From positions 248,540-312,539 of the forward strand of contig NISF01000007.1 in the NCBI GenBank assembly GCA_002270295.1: 64,000 nucleotides of DNA. Direction: 5' to 3'. The stretch is from Enterobacter sp. 10-1. Lineage in GTDB: Bacteria > Pseudomonadota > Gammaproteobacteria > Enterobacterales > Enterobacteriaceae. Each line of letters opens with the position of its first letter. Position 1 is the first letter of the stretch. Made by a program: the position numbers and the translations under genes. Shown in pieces: positions 30,184 through 39,852 of this stretch. The notes beneath the pieces are model-generated. The model saw only the letters and a program-made list of their open reading frames with translations, was not told the origin of the DNA and ran no database searches.

Positions 30184-32475
30184 GTGTCAGAGTTGTTATC
30201 CATCGCCCTGTTTCTCACCTCGGTGGTGATTTATGCCTTGAAAGCCGGTCGCAATACCTGGTGGTTTGCCGCTACGCTGACGGTACTGGGCCTGTTTGTC
30301 GTCCTGAACATCACCCTCTACGCCAGCGATTATTTCACCGGCGACGGCATTAATGACGCGGTGCTTTATACCCTGACCAACAGCCTGACCGGCGCGGGCG
30401 TCGGCAAATATATCCTGCCCGGCGCCGGAATTATCGTGGCGCTGGTGAGCGTTTTCAGCGCCCTTGGCTGGATACTGCGCCGACGCCGTCATCATCCACA
30501 CCACTTTGGCTACAGCCTGCTGGCGCTGGTTCTCGCGCTGGCCTCCGTTGACGCCAGTCCGGCGTTCCGCCAAATTAGCGAGCTGGTGAAATCGCAGTCC
30601 CGCGACGGCGATCCGGATTTTGTCGCCTACTATAAAGAGCCGTCGAAAAGCATCGCCAACCCTCAACTCAACCTGGTCTATATCTACGGCGAAAGCCTTG
30701 AACGCACCTATTTTGATAACGACGCGTTTCCCGATCTGGCGCCCGAGCTTGGCAAACTGAAAAACGAAGGCCTCGATTTCAGCAACACCGCGCAGCTGCC
30801 GGGTACCGACTACACCATCGCCGGGATGGTCGCCTCGCAGTGCGGTATTCCCCTGTTTGCACCGTTTGAAGGCAACGCCTCGGCCTCGGTATCCAGCTTC
30901 TTCCCGCAGAATATCTGCCTCGGCGACATTCTGAAAAACTCCGGCTACGAAAACTATTTTGTGCAGGGCGCCAACCTGCGTTTCGCCGGGAAGGACGTGT
31001 TCCTGAAGTCCCACGGCTTCGATCATCTGTACGGCGCTGAAGAGCTGAAAACCACGGTGGCCGACCCCGCCTATCGCAACGACTGGGGCTTCTACGACGA
31101 TACAGTGCTGGATGAAACCTGGAAAAAATTCGAACAGCTTTCGCAATCCGGTAAACGCTTCTCGCTCTTTGCGCTGACGGTGGATACCCACCATCCTGAC
31201 GGCTTTATTTCCCGCACCTGCCAGCGAAAAAGCTATGAAATGGGCGGTAAAAAGAACCTCTCCTTTAGCGCGGTAAGCTGCAGCCAGGAGCATATCGCGG
31301 CGCTTATCGAGAAGATCAAAGCCTCGCCCTATTTCAAAAACACGGTGATCGTGGTCTCTTCCGATCACCTGGCGATGAAAAACACCGCCTGGGAATACCT
31401 GAACAAGCAGGATCGCAGCAACCTGTTCTTTGTGCTGCGCGGCGACCAGCCGCAGCAGGATACGCTGGCGGTGAAGCGTAATACTATGGACAACGGCGCC
31501 ACGGTGCTGGATATCCTCGGCGGCGATAACTACATCGGCCTCGGCCGCAGCAGCCTCTCCGGGCAGTCGCTTTCCGGCATCTTCCTCAATATGAAAGATA
31601 AGGTGCTGGCCTGGAAGCCTGACGTCATCCGCCTGTGGAACTTCCCGAAAGAGATGAAAAACTTCACCGTGGACGCGCAGAAAAGCATGGTCTCCTTCTC
31701 CGGCAGCCACTTCCGTCTGCCGCTGCTGCTACGGGTCTCCGATAAACGCGTCGAGCCGCTGCCGGAGAGCGAATACTCCGCGCCGCTGCGCTACCAGCTG
31801 GCCGATTTTGCCCCGCGCGATAACTTTGTCTGGATCGACCGCTGCTACAAGATGGGTCAGCTATGGTCCAGCGAGCTGGCGCTCTCCACCGACTGGTGCG
31901 TATCGCAGGGCCAGCTCGGCGGCGAGCAGACCGTCCAGCGCGTCGATAAGGCCCAGTGGCAGGGGAAAACGGCGTTTAAAGATACCCTCATCGATATGGA
32001 GCGCTACAAAGGCAACGTCGACACGCTGAAAATTGTCGATAACGATATTCGCTACAAGGCCGACAGCTTCGTGTTTAACGTCGCCGGCGCGCCGGAGGAG
32101 GTCAGGCAGTTTAGCGGCATCTCCCGGCCGGAATCCTGGGGCCGCTGGTCCAACGCGCAGCTGGGGAGCGAAGTCAAAATCGAGTTTAAGAACCCGCTGC
32201 CGGAGAAATTCGATCTGGTGATCACCGCCAAAGCCTACGGGCCCAACGCCAACAAGCCGATCCCGGTTCGCGTTGGGGATAGCGAACAGACGCTGACGCT
32301 GGCGAATGACGTCTCCACCACCACGCTGCATTTCGACAACCCGTCGCGCAGCGATACGCTGATTATCGTTCCGCCGGACCCGCAGTCCACCAACGAAGGC
32401 AATATTCTCGGCCACGCGCCGCGCCAGCTGGGAATTGGCATGGTGGATATAAAAATCGTCAAACGCGAAGGCTAA
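30184..32475 (+). CDS. opgB: OpgB (MdoB): phosphoglycerol transferase I
   Basis: OpgB transfers phosphoglycerol from phosphatidylglycerol to periplasmic glucans (MDO) at the outer face of the inner membrane. It has 763 residues, exactly the E. coli length. Four N-terminal membrane helices (about 1-140) precede an alkaline-phosphatase/sulfatase-type domain: [15 protein letters not shown] carries the metal/nucleophile region, PGTDYTIAG the catalytic Thr, and VVSSDHLAM the late metal site. The start is GTG at 30184 with GAGG upstream. A 13-bp palindrome (ATGGCA-C-TGCCAT, 30107-30119) lies in the 257-bp leader. Confidence 0.97.
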   Translation: MSELLSIALFLTSVVIYALKAGRNTWWFAATLTVLGLFVVLNITLYASDYFTGDGINDAVLYTLTNSLTGAGVGKYILPGAGIIVALVSVFSALGWILRRRRHHPHHFGYSLLALVLALASVDASPAFRQISELVKSQSRDGDPDFVAYYKEPSKSIANPQLNLVYIYGESLERTYFDNDAFPDLAPELGKLKNEGLDFSNTAQLPGTDYTIAGMVASQCGIPLFAPFEGNASASVSSFFPQNICLGDILKNSGYENYFVQGANLRFAGKDVFLKSHGFDHLYGAEELKTTVADPAYRNDWGFYDDTVLDETWKKFEQLSQSGKRFSLFALTVDTHHPDGFISRTCQRKSYEMGGKKNLSFSAVSCSQEHIAALIEKIKASPYFKNTVIVVSSDHLAMKNTAWEYLNKQDRSNLFFVLRGDQPQQDTLAVKRNTMDNGATVLDILGGDNYIGLGRSSLSGQSLSGIFLNMKDKVLAWKPDVIRLWNFPKEMKNFTVDAQKSMVSFSGSHFRLPLLLRVSDKRVEPLPESEYSAPLRYQLADFAPRDNFVWIDRCYKMGQLWSSELALSTDWCVSQGQLGGEQTVQRVDKAQWQGKTAFKDTLIDMERYKGNVDTLKIVDNDIRYKADSFVFNVAGAPEEVRQFSGISRPESWGRWSNAQLGSEVKIEFKNPLPEKFDLVITAKAYGPNANKPIPVRVGDSEQTLTLANDVSTTTLHFDNPSRSDTLIIVPPDPQSTNEGNILGHAPRQLGIGMVDIKIVKREG

Positions 32476-32481
32476 ACCCGC

Positions 32482-32508
32482 CCGTCCGGCTCTCTGCGGG
32501 CCGGACGG
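32482..32508. terminator. Hairpin between convergent opgB and GNAT gene
   Basis: A perfect 8-bp stem CCGTCCGG / CCGGACGG with an 11-base loop lies just after opgB. There is no T tract. It may be a REP-like element or a factor-assisted terminator for both genes. Confidence 0.4.
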
Positions 32509-32537
32509 CGCGACGCAAGACCGCCTGATCCCCTATC

Positions 32538-33374
32538 TTACCGCCCGGCAGAAGTCGCGGCAGGGAACTCCACGCTCATTTCATACTGCTGCAGCGCCAG
32601 GGCCGCATACCCCGCCGCGCTGAACAGCGGCGTAAACGACTCCGGAACGGTGACCGAGGTGCCAAGACCGGGGAACTGCCGGGCAAGGGCAATAAGCAGC
32701 TCGCGCGCCAGGCCGCGGCCGCGGGCGGCAGGTTCGACCCACAGCAGCTGGAGCTGCGGCTTCGCGGTGAGCGTCGCCAGCACCGCGAACGCCTGCTGAT
32801 TAAGCGTCAACGCGCGGCACGGCAGCGTATTGAAGGTCATTGGGTCCATCAGCCACGGCAGCCGACCGTTGATTTCCGCCCCCGCCCTGCGCGTCAGCGC
32901 CAGCACATCGCACTGCTCCAGCACCGGCGCGCTCTCGCCCTCCGGCCGCGAGCTCAGATAGCCGCAAAGCCCGTGACGAACGCTAAAGCCCAGCGATTGA
33001 TACAGCGCAACCGCGGCATGATTATCGCGAATCACCTCCAGCCACATCCGACGCACGCCCTGGGCCTGTAGCGAGGCCATCAGCGATACCATCAGCGAGC
33101 GGCCGGTTCCTTTTCCCCGCCAGGCCGGCCGCACGGCAAACGCCGCCAGCCTGGCCGCATCGCCGCGACGGGTGATAATGGCGATTGCCGCCGGCGTGTC
33201 CCCCGCCAGCCAGACGCAAGAATCCAGCAGGCTCAGCCCTTCAGAGCTGAAGCGATGCACAAACACCTCTACCGACAGCGCAACGGGCACCAGGTAATCT
33301 TCGAAGCAGTCGCTGAGGATTGTCGTCAGCTGTTCGCTGCTAAAGCAGGTGGCGGGGACGGCGGTCAATTCCAT
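32538..33374 (-). CDS. GNAT-family N-acetyltransferase, two-domain
   Basis: A 278-residue acetyltransferase of unknown substrate. The first GNAT domain has the acetyl-CoA loop RPAWRGKGTGRSLM (about 82-95) and DNHAAVALYQSLGF (about 117-130). A second, weaker GNAT-like half follows (VEPAARGRGLARELL, about 217-231). GGGAG precedes the ATG. It is divergent from another GNAT gene with only 31 bp between start codons. No function can be assigned. Confidence 0.82.
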   Translation of the reverse strand: MELTAVPATCFSSEQLTTILSDCFEDYLVPVALSVEVFVHRFSSEGLSLLDSCVWLAGDTPAAIAIITRRGDAARLAAFAVRPAWRGKGTGRSLMVSLMASLQAQGVRRMWLEVIRDNHAAVALYQSLGFSVRHGLCGYLSSRPEGESAPVLEQCDVLALTRRAGAEINGRLPWLMDPMTFNTLPCRALTLNQQAFAVLATLTAKPQLQLLWVEPAARGRGLARELLIALARQFPGLGTSVTVPESFTPLFSAAGYAALALQQYEMSVEFPAATSAGR

Positions 33375-33405
33375 ATGTTTCTCCCAAAGGTGCTATGCTG
33401 AAGCG

Positions 33406-33939
33406 ATGAAAAATAACACTATAACTGCCGAAGTGACATTGCGCCTGACCGAGGAGAGCGATATCCCTCGTCTGCCCGCCGTTGAGCGCTCGGCAGCGCA
33501 GGCTTTTCGTCAGATCCCCGCTCTCGCCTGGCTGGCAGATAGCGCCGTCATCAGCGCCCGGGAGCATTATCAGTATCTCGAAACGGACCACAGCCTGCTG
33601 GCCATCGGCGGCGGAGAGCCCGTTGGCTTCCTGCTGAGCGAACCGCTCGATGATGCGCTGTTTATCGTGGAAATCGCCGTCCGTCAGGAGTGGCAAGGGC
33701 GCGGAATTGGCCGGATGATGCTGGCGCAGGTTACCGACACCGCCCGCAGCATGGGCTATCCGGCGCTGACCCTCACCACCTTCCGCGAAGTTCCGTGGAA
33801 CGCCCCGTTCTACACCCGCCTGGGATTCTGCATGCTCGATGAACAGCGCCTGCCATCCGGGCTGGCGGCTAAAAGGGAGCGGGAAACAAGCCACGGCCTG
33901 CTGCCGGAGACCCGCTGCGCCATGCGCCTCGCGCTGTAG
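33406..33939 (+). CDS. GNAT-family N-acetyltransferase
   Basis: A 177-residue single-domain acetyltransferase. The acetyl-CoA loop RQEWQGRGIGRMM is at about 100-112, followed by NAPFYTRLGF near 145. I chose the start at 33406 (MKNNTITAEVTLRLTEESD), with GCTGAAGCG upstream; the frame continues 19 codons into the divergent neighbour. The family resembles YjeM/YhhY-like small-molecule acetyltransferases, but the substrate is unknown. An 82-bp gap leads to the RpiR regulator. Confidence 0.82.
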   Translation: MKNNTITAEVTLRLTEESDIPRLPAVERSAAQAFRQIPALAWLADSAVISAREHYQYLETDHSLLAIGGGEPVGFLLSEPLDDALFIVEIAVRQEWQGRGIGRMMLAQVTDTARSMGYPALTLTTFREVPWNAPFYTRLGFCMLDEQRLPSGLAAKRERETSHGLLPETRCAMRLAL

Positions 33940-33979
33940 CCCACATCGCCGCTTCGGCGCTGCTTTTTCTGCCCTGAAT

Positions 33980-33996
33980 ATGGTACAAAGTATCAT
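33980..33996 (+). promoter_or_regulatory. Candidate RpiR-type operator
   Basis: A 17-bp inverted repeat ATGGTAC-AAA-GTATCAT has one G/T mismatch between arms and ends 25 bp before the RpiR start. The half-site TGATAC recurs at 34012 and in the promoter region at 39942-40015, which suggests autoregulation and control of the cluster. Confidence 0.5.
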
Positions 33997-34021
33997 TACA
34001 CATTTAGCGACTGATACCCGT

Positions 34022-34885
34022 ATGGCCTACTCGATTGATATCATCTCCTGCATCACCGATCGCTTCCTCGAGCTGACCGTTACCGAAAAGCGGATAGCCC
34101 AGTTTATTCTCGACGATGTCGCCGCAGCGGCCGAGCTGCCGATCGCCGAAATTGCCCGCCTGACCAGCACCAGCCAGGCCTCCGTCACCCGCTTTGCGCG
34201 GGCGCTGGGGTGCAAAGACGTCCGCGAACTGAAAATGAAGCTCGCGCAGTCGCTGGCCGTCGGGCAGCGCTTTATTCTGGATGTCCCGGATCTGGAGGGC
34301 GTACAGGGGATCTACGAGTCAATTATTGGCGTCCTGGAGACCAACCGCCGGGCGCTGGATATTAACGCGCTGAAGCGCGCCGTCTCCTGGCTTAGCGATG
34401 CCCGGCAAATACTGGCGCTCGGCATGGGCGGCGGCTCGACCATCTGCGCGCAGGAGATTCAGTATCGCCTGTTCCGCCTCGGCCTGCCGGTCGTCAGCCA
34501 GAACGACGGCCTGCTGGTGCGCATGATGAGCTCGGCCGTAACGCCGAAGGACGTGGTCATCGTGCTGTCGCTGGGGGGATATACCAAAGAGATCATTGAA
34601 AGCGCGGCTATCGCCAGGCAGTACGGGGCGAAGGTAATTGCCATCGCTCCGGCGGGTACGCCGCTGGCGGAGCAGGCGGATCTGCTGCTGCCGCTGCTGG
34701 TGCGCGAAAACGACTATATTTTCAAACCCAGCACCTCGCGTTACGCCATGCTGGCGATGGTCGATGTGCTGGCCACCGAACTGGCGATGGCCAACAAGCC
34801 GCAGGCGAAAGACCGCCTGCGGCGCATCAAGCTGGCGCTCGACAGCCACCGCGGCGGCGTCGACCGCCAGCCGCTAGGCGACTAG
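34022..34885 (+). CDS. RpiR/MurR-family transcriptional regulator
   Basis: A 287-residue regulator: an N-terminal RpiR helix-turn-helix (about 1-77; ELPIAEIARLTSTSQASVTRFARALGC) and a C-terminal SIS domain (about 120-250; LGMGGGSTICAQEIQYRLFRLG and VIVLSLGGYTKEIIESA) that binds phosphosugars. Its ligand is probably a phosphorylated intermediate of the adjacent pathway, such as KDPGal. The start ATG at 34022 has no clear ribosome site; an ATG at 33980 is possible but overlaps the putative operator. It is convergent with dgoA, and the two coding regions overlap by 12 bp at their 3' ends. Confidence 0.87.
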   Translation: MAYSIDIISCITDRFLELTVTEKRIAQFILDDVAAAAELPIAEIARLTSTSQASVTRFARALGCKDVRELKMKLAQSLAVGQRFILDVPDLEGVQGIYESIIGVLETNRRALDINALKRAVSWLSDARQILALGMGGGSTICAQEIQYRLFRLGLPVVSQNDGLLVRMMSSAVTPKDVVIVLSLGGYTKEIIESAAIARQYGAKVIAIAPAGTPLAEQADLLLPLLVRENDYIFKPSTSRYAMLAMVDVLATELAMANKPQAKDRLRRIKLALDSHRGGVDRQPLGD

Positions 34886-35482
34886 CTCCCGGCCGGCGGC
34901 AATAAAGCGCTCCGCCTGTTCGCGGGTGCGCGTCGGCGTCTGCCCGGCGCGGTACAGATCGCTCCCCAGCCCCGCGCCGGCGCATCCGGCCCGCACCCAG
35001 ACGGCGAGGTTATCCGGCGTGACGCCCCCCACCGCCAGCACCGGCACCTCCGGGGGCAGCACCGCCTTCAGAGCCCGAATGTAGTCCGGGCCAAAAGCGG
35101 AGGAGGGAAAGATTTTCAGCCACTGCGCGCCGGCCTCCAGGGCGTTAAACGCCTCCGTCGCGGTGGCGCATCCGGCGCAGACCAGCATCCCCTGCGCCAC
35201 CGCCCGGCGGATCACCGCCGGCTGGGTATTGGGCGTCACCACCAGCTTCGCCCCCGACGCGGCAAGAAAATCCACCTGTTCGACGTTAAGTACCGTCCCT
35301 GCGCCAATCACCGCCCGATCGGCAAAGCGGCTGACCATCTGCGGAATACTGTGCCGCCAGTCCGGTGAATTTAGCGGGATTTCAATATAGCGAAAACCGG
35401 CGCCAATCAGCGTCTCAACGTGTTCCGCCGCCTCTGCGGGGCCAATACCGCGCAAAATCGCGATCAGCTTAACTGCGTTCAT
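34874..35482 (-). CDS. dgoA: DgoA: 2-dehydro-3-deoxy-6-phosphogalactonate aldolase
   Basis: DgoA cleaves KDPGal to pyruvate and glyceraldehyde 3-phosphate. It is 202 residues of the class I KDPG-aldolase family. IPLNSPDW, the catalytic Glu region AILRGIGPAEA, the Schiff-base lysine in AGAQWLKIFPSSAFGP, and AVGGVTPDNLA are present. It resembles E. coli DgoA more than Eda (GCATATEAFNALEAG and GLGSDLYRAGQ are shared), so galacto configuration is favoured. It overlaps dgoK by 14 bp. Confidence 0.9.
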   Translation of the reverse strand: MNAVKLIAILRGIGPAEAAEHVETLIGAGFRYIEIPLNSPDWRHSIPQMVSRFADRAVIGAGTVLNVEQVDFLAASGAKLVVTPNTQPAVIRRAVAQGMLVCAGCATATEAFNALEAGAQWLKIFPSSAFGPDYIRALKAVLPPEVPVLAVGGVTPDNLAVWVRAGCAGAGLGSDLYRAGQTPTRTREQAERFIAAGRELVA

Positions 35483-36338
35483 CTATTATCCTCGCCATAC
35501 CGCTCAAAAATGCCTCATCGCCGCCACAGCTCTGCACCACCCGACCTTGCGCCGACATCGCGCGTCGGTAGCGGGCAGTCAGCGCCGGGTCCCCCACCAG
35601 GGTGACGGCGGCGGTACGATAGCGATCGCAAAAGGCCGCAGCCTCCGCGCCAATCAGCAGCCCGGAGAGATAGTCGCTGACCGAAGCCGGCGCCAGCGCC
35701 CCCAGCAGCCGTGCTGCGCGGGCGCCGAACAGCTCGGCTGCCAACGGCGACGTCATGCCTTTTTCCAGGCCCAGCTCAAAAGCGGCGTCGTCCGGTCGCT
35801 GTTCAGGAAGATGCCTGCCAATCAGCGACTGGCTAAGCAGCAGGTGATGCAGCTCGCCGGTCATGGCGGTGGAGAAATGGCGTACGACTCCGCGCTCTAC
35901 CTGCACCCACTTGCAGTGGGTGCCCGGCATGATGTAACAATCGGCGGGGGCAATTTGCCCGGCGCCCAGCAGCTGGGTCTCTTCACCGCGCATCACGCCG
36001 TAGTCCCCGGCCTGTTCGACCTTGAGACCGGGCACAATCCACACGTTTTCAGCGACGCTGAACAGCTGGCGGCCCGGCGCGTCGATGGCGACGGGGCAGG
36101 CCAGATACGGCACCGGGCACCAGCCGGCGTCGCTGCCGATCATCCCGGCCATCACCACCGGCAGCGCCCGATCGCCGCGCCAGGGCGCCAGATGCTGGCG
36201 GAATATATCCGCCGGCGCCTGCCCGTTAAGCCGGGAAATCCCCAACGGCAGCTGTTTCGTTTCAACGCACTCCCCGTCGCGTATCAGCCAGCCGCGCAGC
36301 TGCGTGGAGCCCCAGTCGACGGCAATATAGTCCTGCAT
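35469..36338 (-). CDS. dgoK: DgoK: 2-dehydro-3-deoxygalactonokinase
   Basis: DgoK phosphorylates 2-keto-3-deoxygalactonate (KDGal) with ATP at O6. The start at 36338 (MQDYIAVDWGSTQLRGWL) follows AAGGAG and gives 289 residues. The N-terminal actin-like phosphate motif DWGSTQLRGW, the mid-protein MPGTHCKWVQ and the C-terminal SYLSGLLIGAE-type segment fit the family. It lies between the symporter gene (10-bp gap) and dgoA (14-bp overlap), so the three are one operon. Confidence 0.9.
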   Translation of the reverse strand: MQDYIAVDWGSTQLRGWLIRDGECVETKQLPLGISRLNGQAPADIFRQHLAPWRGDRALPVVMAGMIGSDAGWCPVPYLACPVAIDAPGRQLFSVAENVWIVPGLKVEQAGDYGVMRGEETQLLGAGQIAPADCYIMPGTHCKWVQVERGVVRHFSTAMTGELHHLLLSQSLIGRHLPEQRPDDAAFELGLEKGMTSPLAAELFGARAARLLGALAPASVSDYLSGLLIGAEAAAFCDRYRTAAVTLVGDPALTARYRRAMSAQGRVVQSCGGDEAFLSGMARIIDERS

Positions 36339-36348
36339 CTGCGTCTCC

Positions 36349-37836
36349 TTAGCCCTGCGACGTATTGCGTTTGCCGATGGCCAGCGGCGGTGCCGCCGGG
36401 CGGCTTTCACGTTCGCGGGTAATCATCTCCAGCGCCTCTTCACGGCTCATGCTGCTCGCAGGAGTCAGTAGCGTGACGATCACCGAGGCCGCCAGGCTGG
36501 TGAGCACCGACGGGATACACGGATTGCCCCAGAACGCCAGCCAGTCGCTGTCCATCAGCACGGCGACCGATGCGCCGGCGCCGCCGGCCAGCGCGGCGAC
36601 CGCTCCCTGCCAGTTAAAGCGCGTCCAGAAGCGGCCGAGCATGGTGCAGATAAACATCCCGGACATAATCATCGAGATCATTTTGGTGATGTAGCTAATG
36701 ATGTCGTTGGAGGTCAGGGCGAACACCAGCGCCAGGGCGATAACCAGCACGAGGAACATCCGCGACAGGCGAATCGCCCTCTCCGGCGCGGGCATATGGC
36801 CGGTCACCAGGGTATAAAGGTCGCGCAGCATAATCGAGACGGCGGCGATGGCGTCGGAGCTGCCGGAGGACATGTTGGCCGACATCCCGGCGATCAGAAT
36901 CGCCATCGCCAGCACCGGCGGCAGGACCTGGGTGGCAAACAGGAAGGCAAAGCCGCTGTTTTCGAGATTGGCGTTCATCGTCCACACCGCCATGCCGATA
37001 ATCGCCGGCAGGAACGAAAAGCCGAGATAGAGCAGGCCGGTGATGGTGAACGACTGGCGCACGGAGGAGACGGTTTTTGCCGAGTAAATACGCTGGCGGT
37101 AGGACGGCGTTGCCAGAACCCCCACGCCAATCACCACCGCCAGAGAGAGCGCGGGAAGCACGCCGAGCTTATCGACGGCAAACAGGCTCTGGGCCGCCGG
37201 GTCAACCGCCTGCTGAATATGGCTCCAGCCGCCGACGTGATGGACCGCGAGGATCGCCATTAAAATAAAGCCGACGAACAGGACAATCGATTGAATGGTG
37301 TCGATCCACACCACCGCGGAGTAGCCGCCGATGCCGACGTAAACCACAAAAGCCAGCGCAATAATAATTTTGGCGACGTTGATATCAATTCCGCTGGCCC
37401 ACGCCAGATATAGCCCGCCGCCTAATATATGGGCGCCGAGCCAGCCGATCGAGGCAATAAAAATAAGGATCGCTACCAGGTTTTTAATAATTTTACTGCC
37501 GCCGGTATAATACGACATCTCTTCGCTCATGGTCATAAAGCGAAATTTACGCACCGGGGCAAAGAGCCACGCCACCAGCAAAATACCGACCGCGCCGCCG
37601 AGGCCGTACAGCATCCCCGCCCAGCCGTTGCTGTAGCCAAAGCCCACGGCGCCTACGCTGGAGCCGGTGCCAACCATGGTGCCGACCGTCGACCCTAGCG
37701 TCAGGAACATCGGCAGGGAGCGCCCGCCCAGCAGGAAATCATCGCCGTTCTTTTGCTTGCGTGAAACGTACCAGCCTAAAGCGATCATCGCGCAGGCATA
37801 AACGGAAAACCAAATCAGGAATGACATATTATTCAT
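36349..37836 (-). CDS. Sodium:solute symporter (SSS family)
   Basis: A 495-residue permease with about 13 membrane helices. Family signatures: GGRSLPMFLTLGSTVGTMVGTG (helix 2 region) and AGMSANMSSGSSDAIAAVSIM (the Na2-site region with SS). It is expected to bring the pathway substrate in with Na+; the family includes sialic acid, proline and amino-sugar carriers, so the exact substrate is inference. It is followed by dgoK after 10 bp and lies 173 bp after ridA, where a hairpin stands. Confidence 0.88.
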   Translation of the reverse strand: MNNMSFLIWFSVYACAMIALGWYVSRKQKNGDDFLLGGRSLPMFLTLGSTVGTMVGTGSSVGAVGFGYSNGWAGMLYGLGGAVGILLVAWLFAPVRKFRFMTMSEEMSYYTGGSKIIKNLVAILIFIASIGWLGAHILGGGLYLAWASGIDINVAKIIIALAFVVYVGIGGYSAVVWIDTIQSIVLFVGFILMAILAVHHVGGWSHIQQAVDPAAQSLFAVDKLGVLPALSLAVVIGVGVLATPSYRQRIYSAKTVSSVRQSFTITGLLYLGFSFLPAIIGMAVWTMNANLENSGFAFLFATQVLPPVLAMAILIAGMSANMSSGSSDAIAAVSIMLRDLYTLVTGHMPAPERAIRLSRMFLVLVIALALVFALTSNDIISYITKMISMIMSGMFICTMLGRFWTRFNWQGAVAALAGGAGASVAVLMDSDWLAFWGNPCIPSVLTSLAASVIVTLLTPASSMSREEALEMITRERESRPAAPPLAIGKRNTSQG

Positions 37837-37979
37837 TGCTCACATCCAGGCGTAATAAATAATATTCGTACCGCTGAATATTATGAGTTAATAGTAACGA
37901 TGCCGAAAAAAGGCACAGCAATCCTGGTCGCGCTGGCCGACTTATTCGGCCTGACGCTACTCTCACATTGTTATGGGTC

Positions 37980-38003
37980 GCTCCCCGGCCAGCGGCGGGG
38001 AGC
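37980..38003 (-). terminator. Hairpin between ridA-like gene and symporter
   Basis: A perfect 7-bp stem GCTCCCC / GGGGAGC with a 10-base loop stands 6 bp after the ridA-like stop codon. There is no U tract, so it may be a partial terminator or an mRNA-stabilising structure that splits the operon into two expression levels. A further inverted repeat, AATATTC / GAATATT, is at 37861-37882. Confidence 0.45.
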
Positions 38004-38009
38004 TATTAT

Positions 38010-38402
38010 TTAGACGCGGGCAGCGTTATAACAGGTCACATCCACTTCAACTTTGCAGTCCACCACCAGATCGGCCACGCAGCAGATCCGCGCCGGCGGA
38101 TTATCGCCAAAGAACTCGCGGAACACTTTGTTGAAAGACTGGAAATAGCGCGAGTCGGTGAGGATCACCTTCACGTGCACCACGTCGGCAAGGGTATAGC
38201 CTGCTTCATTCATGATATCGACGCAGTTCTGAATCGCCAGCCGCGACTGATCGACAATGCCACCCTCCACCACTTCGCCGTTTTTCATCGGCGTCTGGCC
38301 GGAAACATACAGCCAGCCGCCCGCTTCCACCGCGCGGGCAAACGGCAGATGCTGCCCGCCGGTGCCGGTTCCGCCTTCCACGCCGTAACGTTTAATGCTC
38401 AT
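38010..38402 (-). CDS. RidA-family enamine/imine deaminase
   Basis: A 130-residue member of the YjgF/YER057c/UK114 family, which hydrolyses reactive 2-aminoacrylate-type enamines and imines made by PLP enzymes. The start at 38402 has AAGGAG 6 bp upstream. GWLYVSGQTP, QNCVDIMNEAGYTLADVVHVKVIL and a C-terminal segment with conserved-type PPARICCVADL are visible; the canonical substrate arginine would be the one in PPARICCV. Next to a PLP lyase gene, a role in clearing its product is a reasonable inference. It is cotranscribed with the D-aminoacylase-like gene (10-bp gap). Confidence 0.9.
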   Translation of the reverse strand: MSIKRYGVEGGTGTGGQHLPFARAVEAGGWLYVSGQTPMKNGEVVEGGIVDQSRLAIQNCVDIMNEAGYTLADVVHVKVILTDSRYFQSFNKVFREFFGDNPPARICCVADLVVDCKVEVDVTCYNAARV

Positions 38403-38412
38403 ACTCAACTCC

Positions 38413-39852
38413 TTAGTCCATCCGGCGGCGCAGGAAACGCCCCGCGCGCCCGGTAATTTTTTTATCGCTGCCGTAGCTCATGACGCCGTTCACCATCACC
38501 GCCTCAATGCCGTCCGCCGGCCGCTTCGGGTCGGAGAAGCTGGCAACGTCGCGCACCGTCTGTGGGTCAAACAGTACCAGATCGGCAAAGTAACCGATTT
38601 TAACCAGCCCACGTTCCGATAGCTGGAAGCGCGCCGCCGACAGCCCGGTCATTTTGTGAATAGCGGTGGTCAGCGGAAAAAGCTGCTCGTCGCGGCTGTA
38701 GTGCCCCAGCACCCGTGGGAAAGCGCCCCACAGCCGCGGATGCGGCATCGGATCGTTCGGCAGGCCATCGGAGCCGATCATGGTGACCGGATAGCGCATC
38801 ACCCGCCGCACGTCCTGCTCATCCATGTTGTAGTAGATAGCGCCGGCCGGCATCAGCTGCGCCGCGGCGTCGTGCAGGCTCACCTGCCACTCGTCGGCGA
38901 TCTGCCGGAGCGTTTTTCCCGCCTGCTCCGGCCGGGACTCGGACCAGGTGATCACGATGTCGAATTCATCGGTCACCTGCTTCATATCCAGCGTTGAGGA
39001 GCTGGCGGAATAGGGATAACAGTCGCAGGCGATTTCCTGGCGCTGGCGCATCTCATCGAAGAAGGCCAGCGTCTCGCGCGTGCGCCCCCAGTTCTTTGCC
39101 CCGGCGCATTTATGATGAGAAACCACCACCGGGACGTTGCCGTGACGGCCGATACGAAACGCTTCGTCGAGAGCCTCAAGGATAGGCTCAAATTCAGACC
39201 GCAGATGGGTGGTGTAGATCCCCTGCTCCGCCGCCAGCTCTTCCGCCAGCGCCATCACCTCTTCGGTGGTGGAGTGGAACGCGCTGGCATAGGCCAGGCC
39301 GGTGCTCAGGCCCAGCGCTCCTTCACGTAGCGCATCGCGCAGCTGGACGCGCATTCCGGCAATCTCCGTCTCCGTCGCCGGGCGGAACAGATCGTCCATA
39401 TGGTTATTACGCAGCGCGGTATGGCCAATCAGGGTGCCGACGTTGAGCGACGGCCGGGCCGCCTCCACCGCGTGGGCATAGGCCTGCACGGTGGGATAGA
39501 TAAACTGCTCCTGCTCGCCCAGCAGGTTCATCGGATCGGGCACCGCGCCGCGCATGGTCGCCATTGCCGCGCTGATCCCGCAGTTGCCGACGATCACCGT
39601 CGTCACGCCCTGGCTGAGCTTGGGTAAATATTCCGGCATCCGGATGACGTTGATATCGTCATGGGTATGCACATCGATAAAGCCGGGCGCCAGCACGCGC
39701 CCCAGGCCTTCAATTTCGCGCTCTGCCGTCACCTGCAGCGCCGGAGCGATAGCCACAATGCGATCGCCCTTCACCGCCACGTCGCCGCGATACTGCGGCC
39801 CGCCGCTGCCGTCAATAACCGTGACGTTCTTAAAAAGCCAGTCAACCTTCAT
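38413..39852 (-). CDS. N-acyl-D-amino-acid deacylase (D-aminoacylase family)
   Basis: A 479-residue amidohydrolase-superfamily enzyme that removes the acyl group from N-acyl-D-amino acids. The metal-site motif DVHTHDD has His62 and His64. The bridging cysteine is Cys91 in VGNCGIS, with further ligands His216 in THLRSE and His246/247 in SHHKCAG, and an Asp in GSDGLPND. The length matches the Alcaligenes D-aminoacylase. In this setting I infer it deacylates an N-acetyl-2-amino-hexonate, whose C2 has D configuration. First gene of its operon, divergent from the PLP enzyme gene. Confidence 0.9.
   Translation of the reverse strand: MKVDWLFKNVTVIDGSGGPQYRGDVAVKGDRIVAIAPALQVTAEREIEGLGRVLAPGFIDVHTHDDINVIRMPEYLPKLSQGVTTVIVGNCGISAAMATMRGAVPDPMNLLGEQEQFIYPTVQAYAHAVEAARPSLNVGTLIGHTALRNNHMDDLFRPATETEIAGMRVQLRDALREGALGLSTGLAYASAFHSTTEEVMALAEELAAEQGIYTTHLRSEFEPILEALDEAFRIGRHGNVPVVVSHHKCAGAKNWGRTRETLAFFDEMRQRQEIACDCYPYSASSSTLDMKQVTDEFDIVITWSESRPEQAGKTLRQIADEWQVSLHDAAAQLMPAGAIYYNMDEQDVRRVMRYPVTMIGSDGLPNDPMPHPRLWGAFPRVLGHYSRDEQLFPLTTAIHKMTGLSAARFQLSERGLVKIGYFADLVLFDPQTVRDVASFSDPKRPADGIEAVMVNGVMSYGSDKKITGRAGRFLRRRMD

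Noticed and set aside
37861-37882. AATATTC / GAATATT inverted repeat as an RpiR operator for the symporter
   Set aside because: It lacks the TGATAC half-site seen in the other candidate sites and lies in AT-rich DNA where such repeats are likely by chance.
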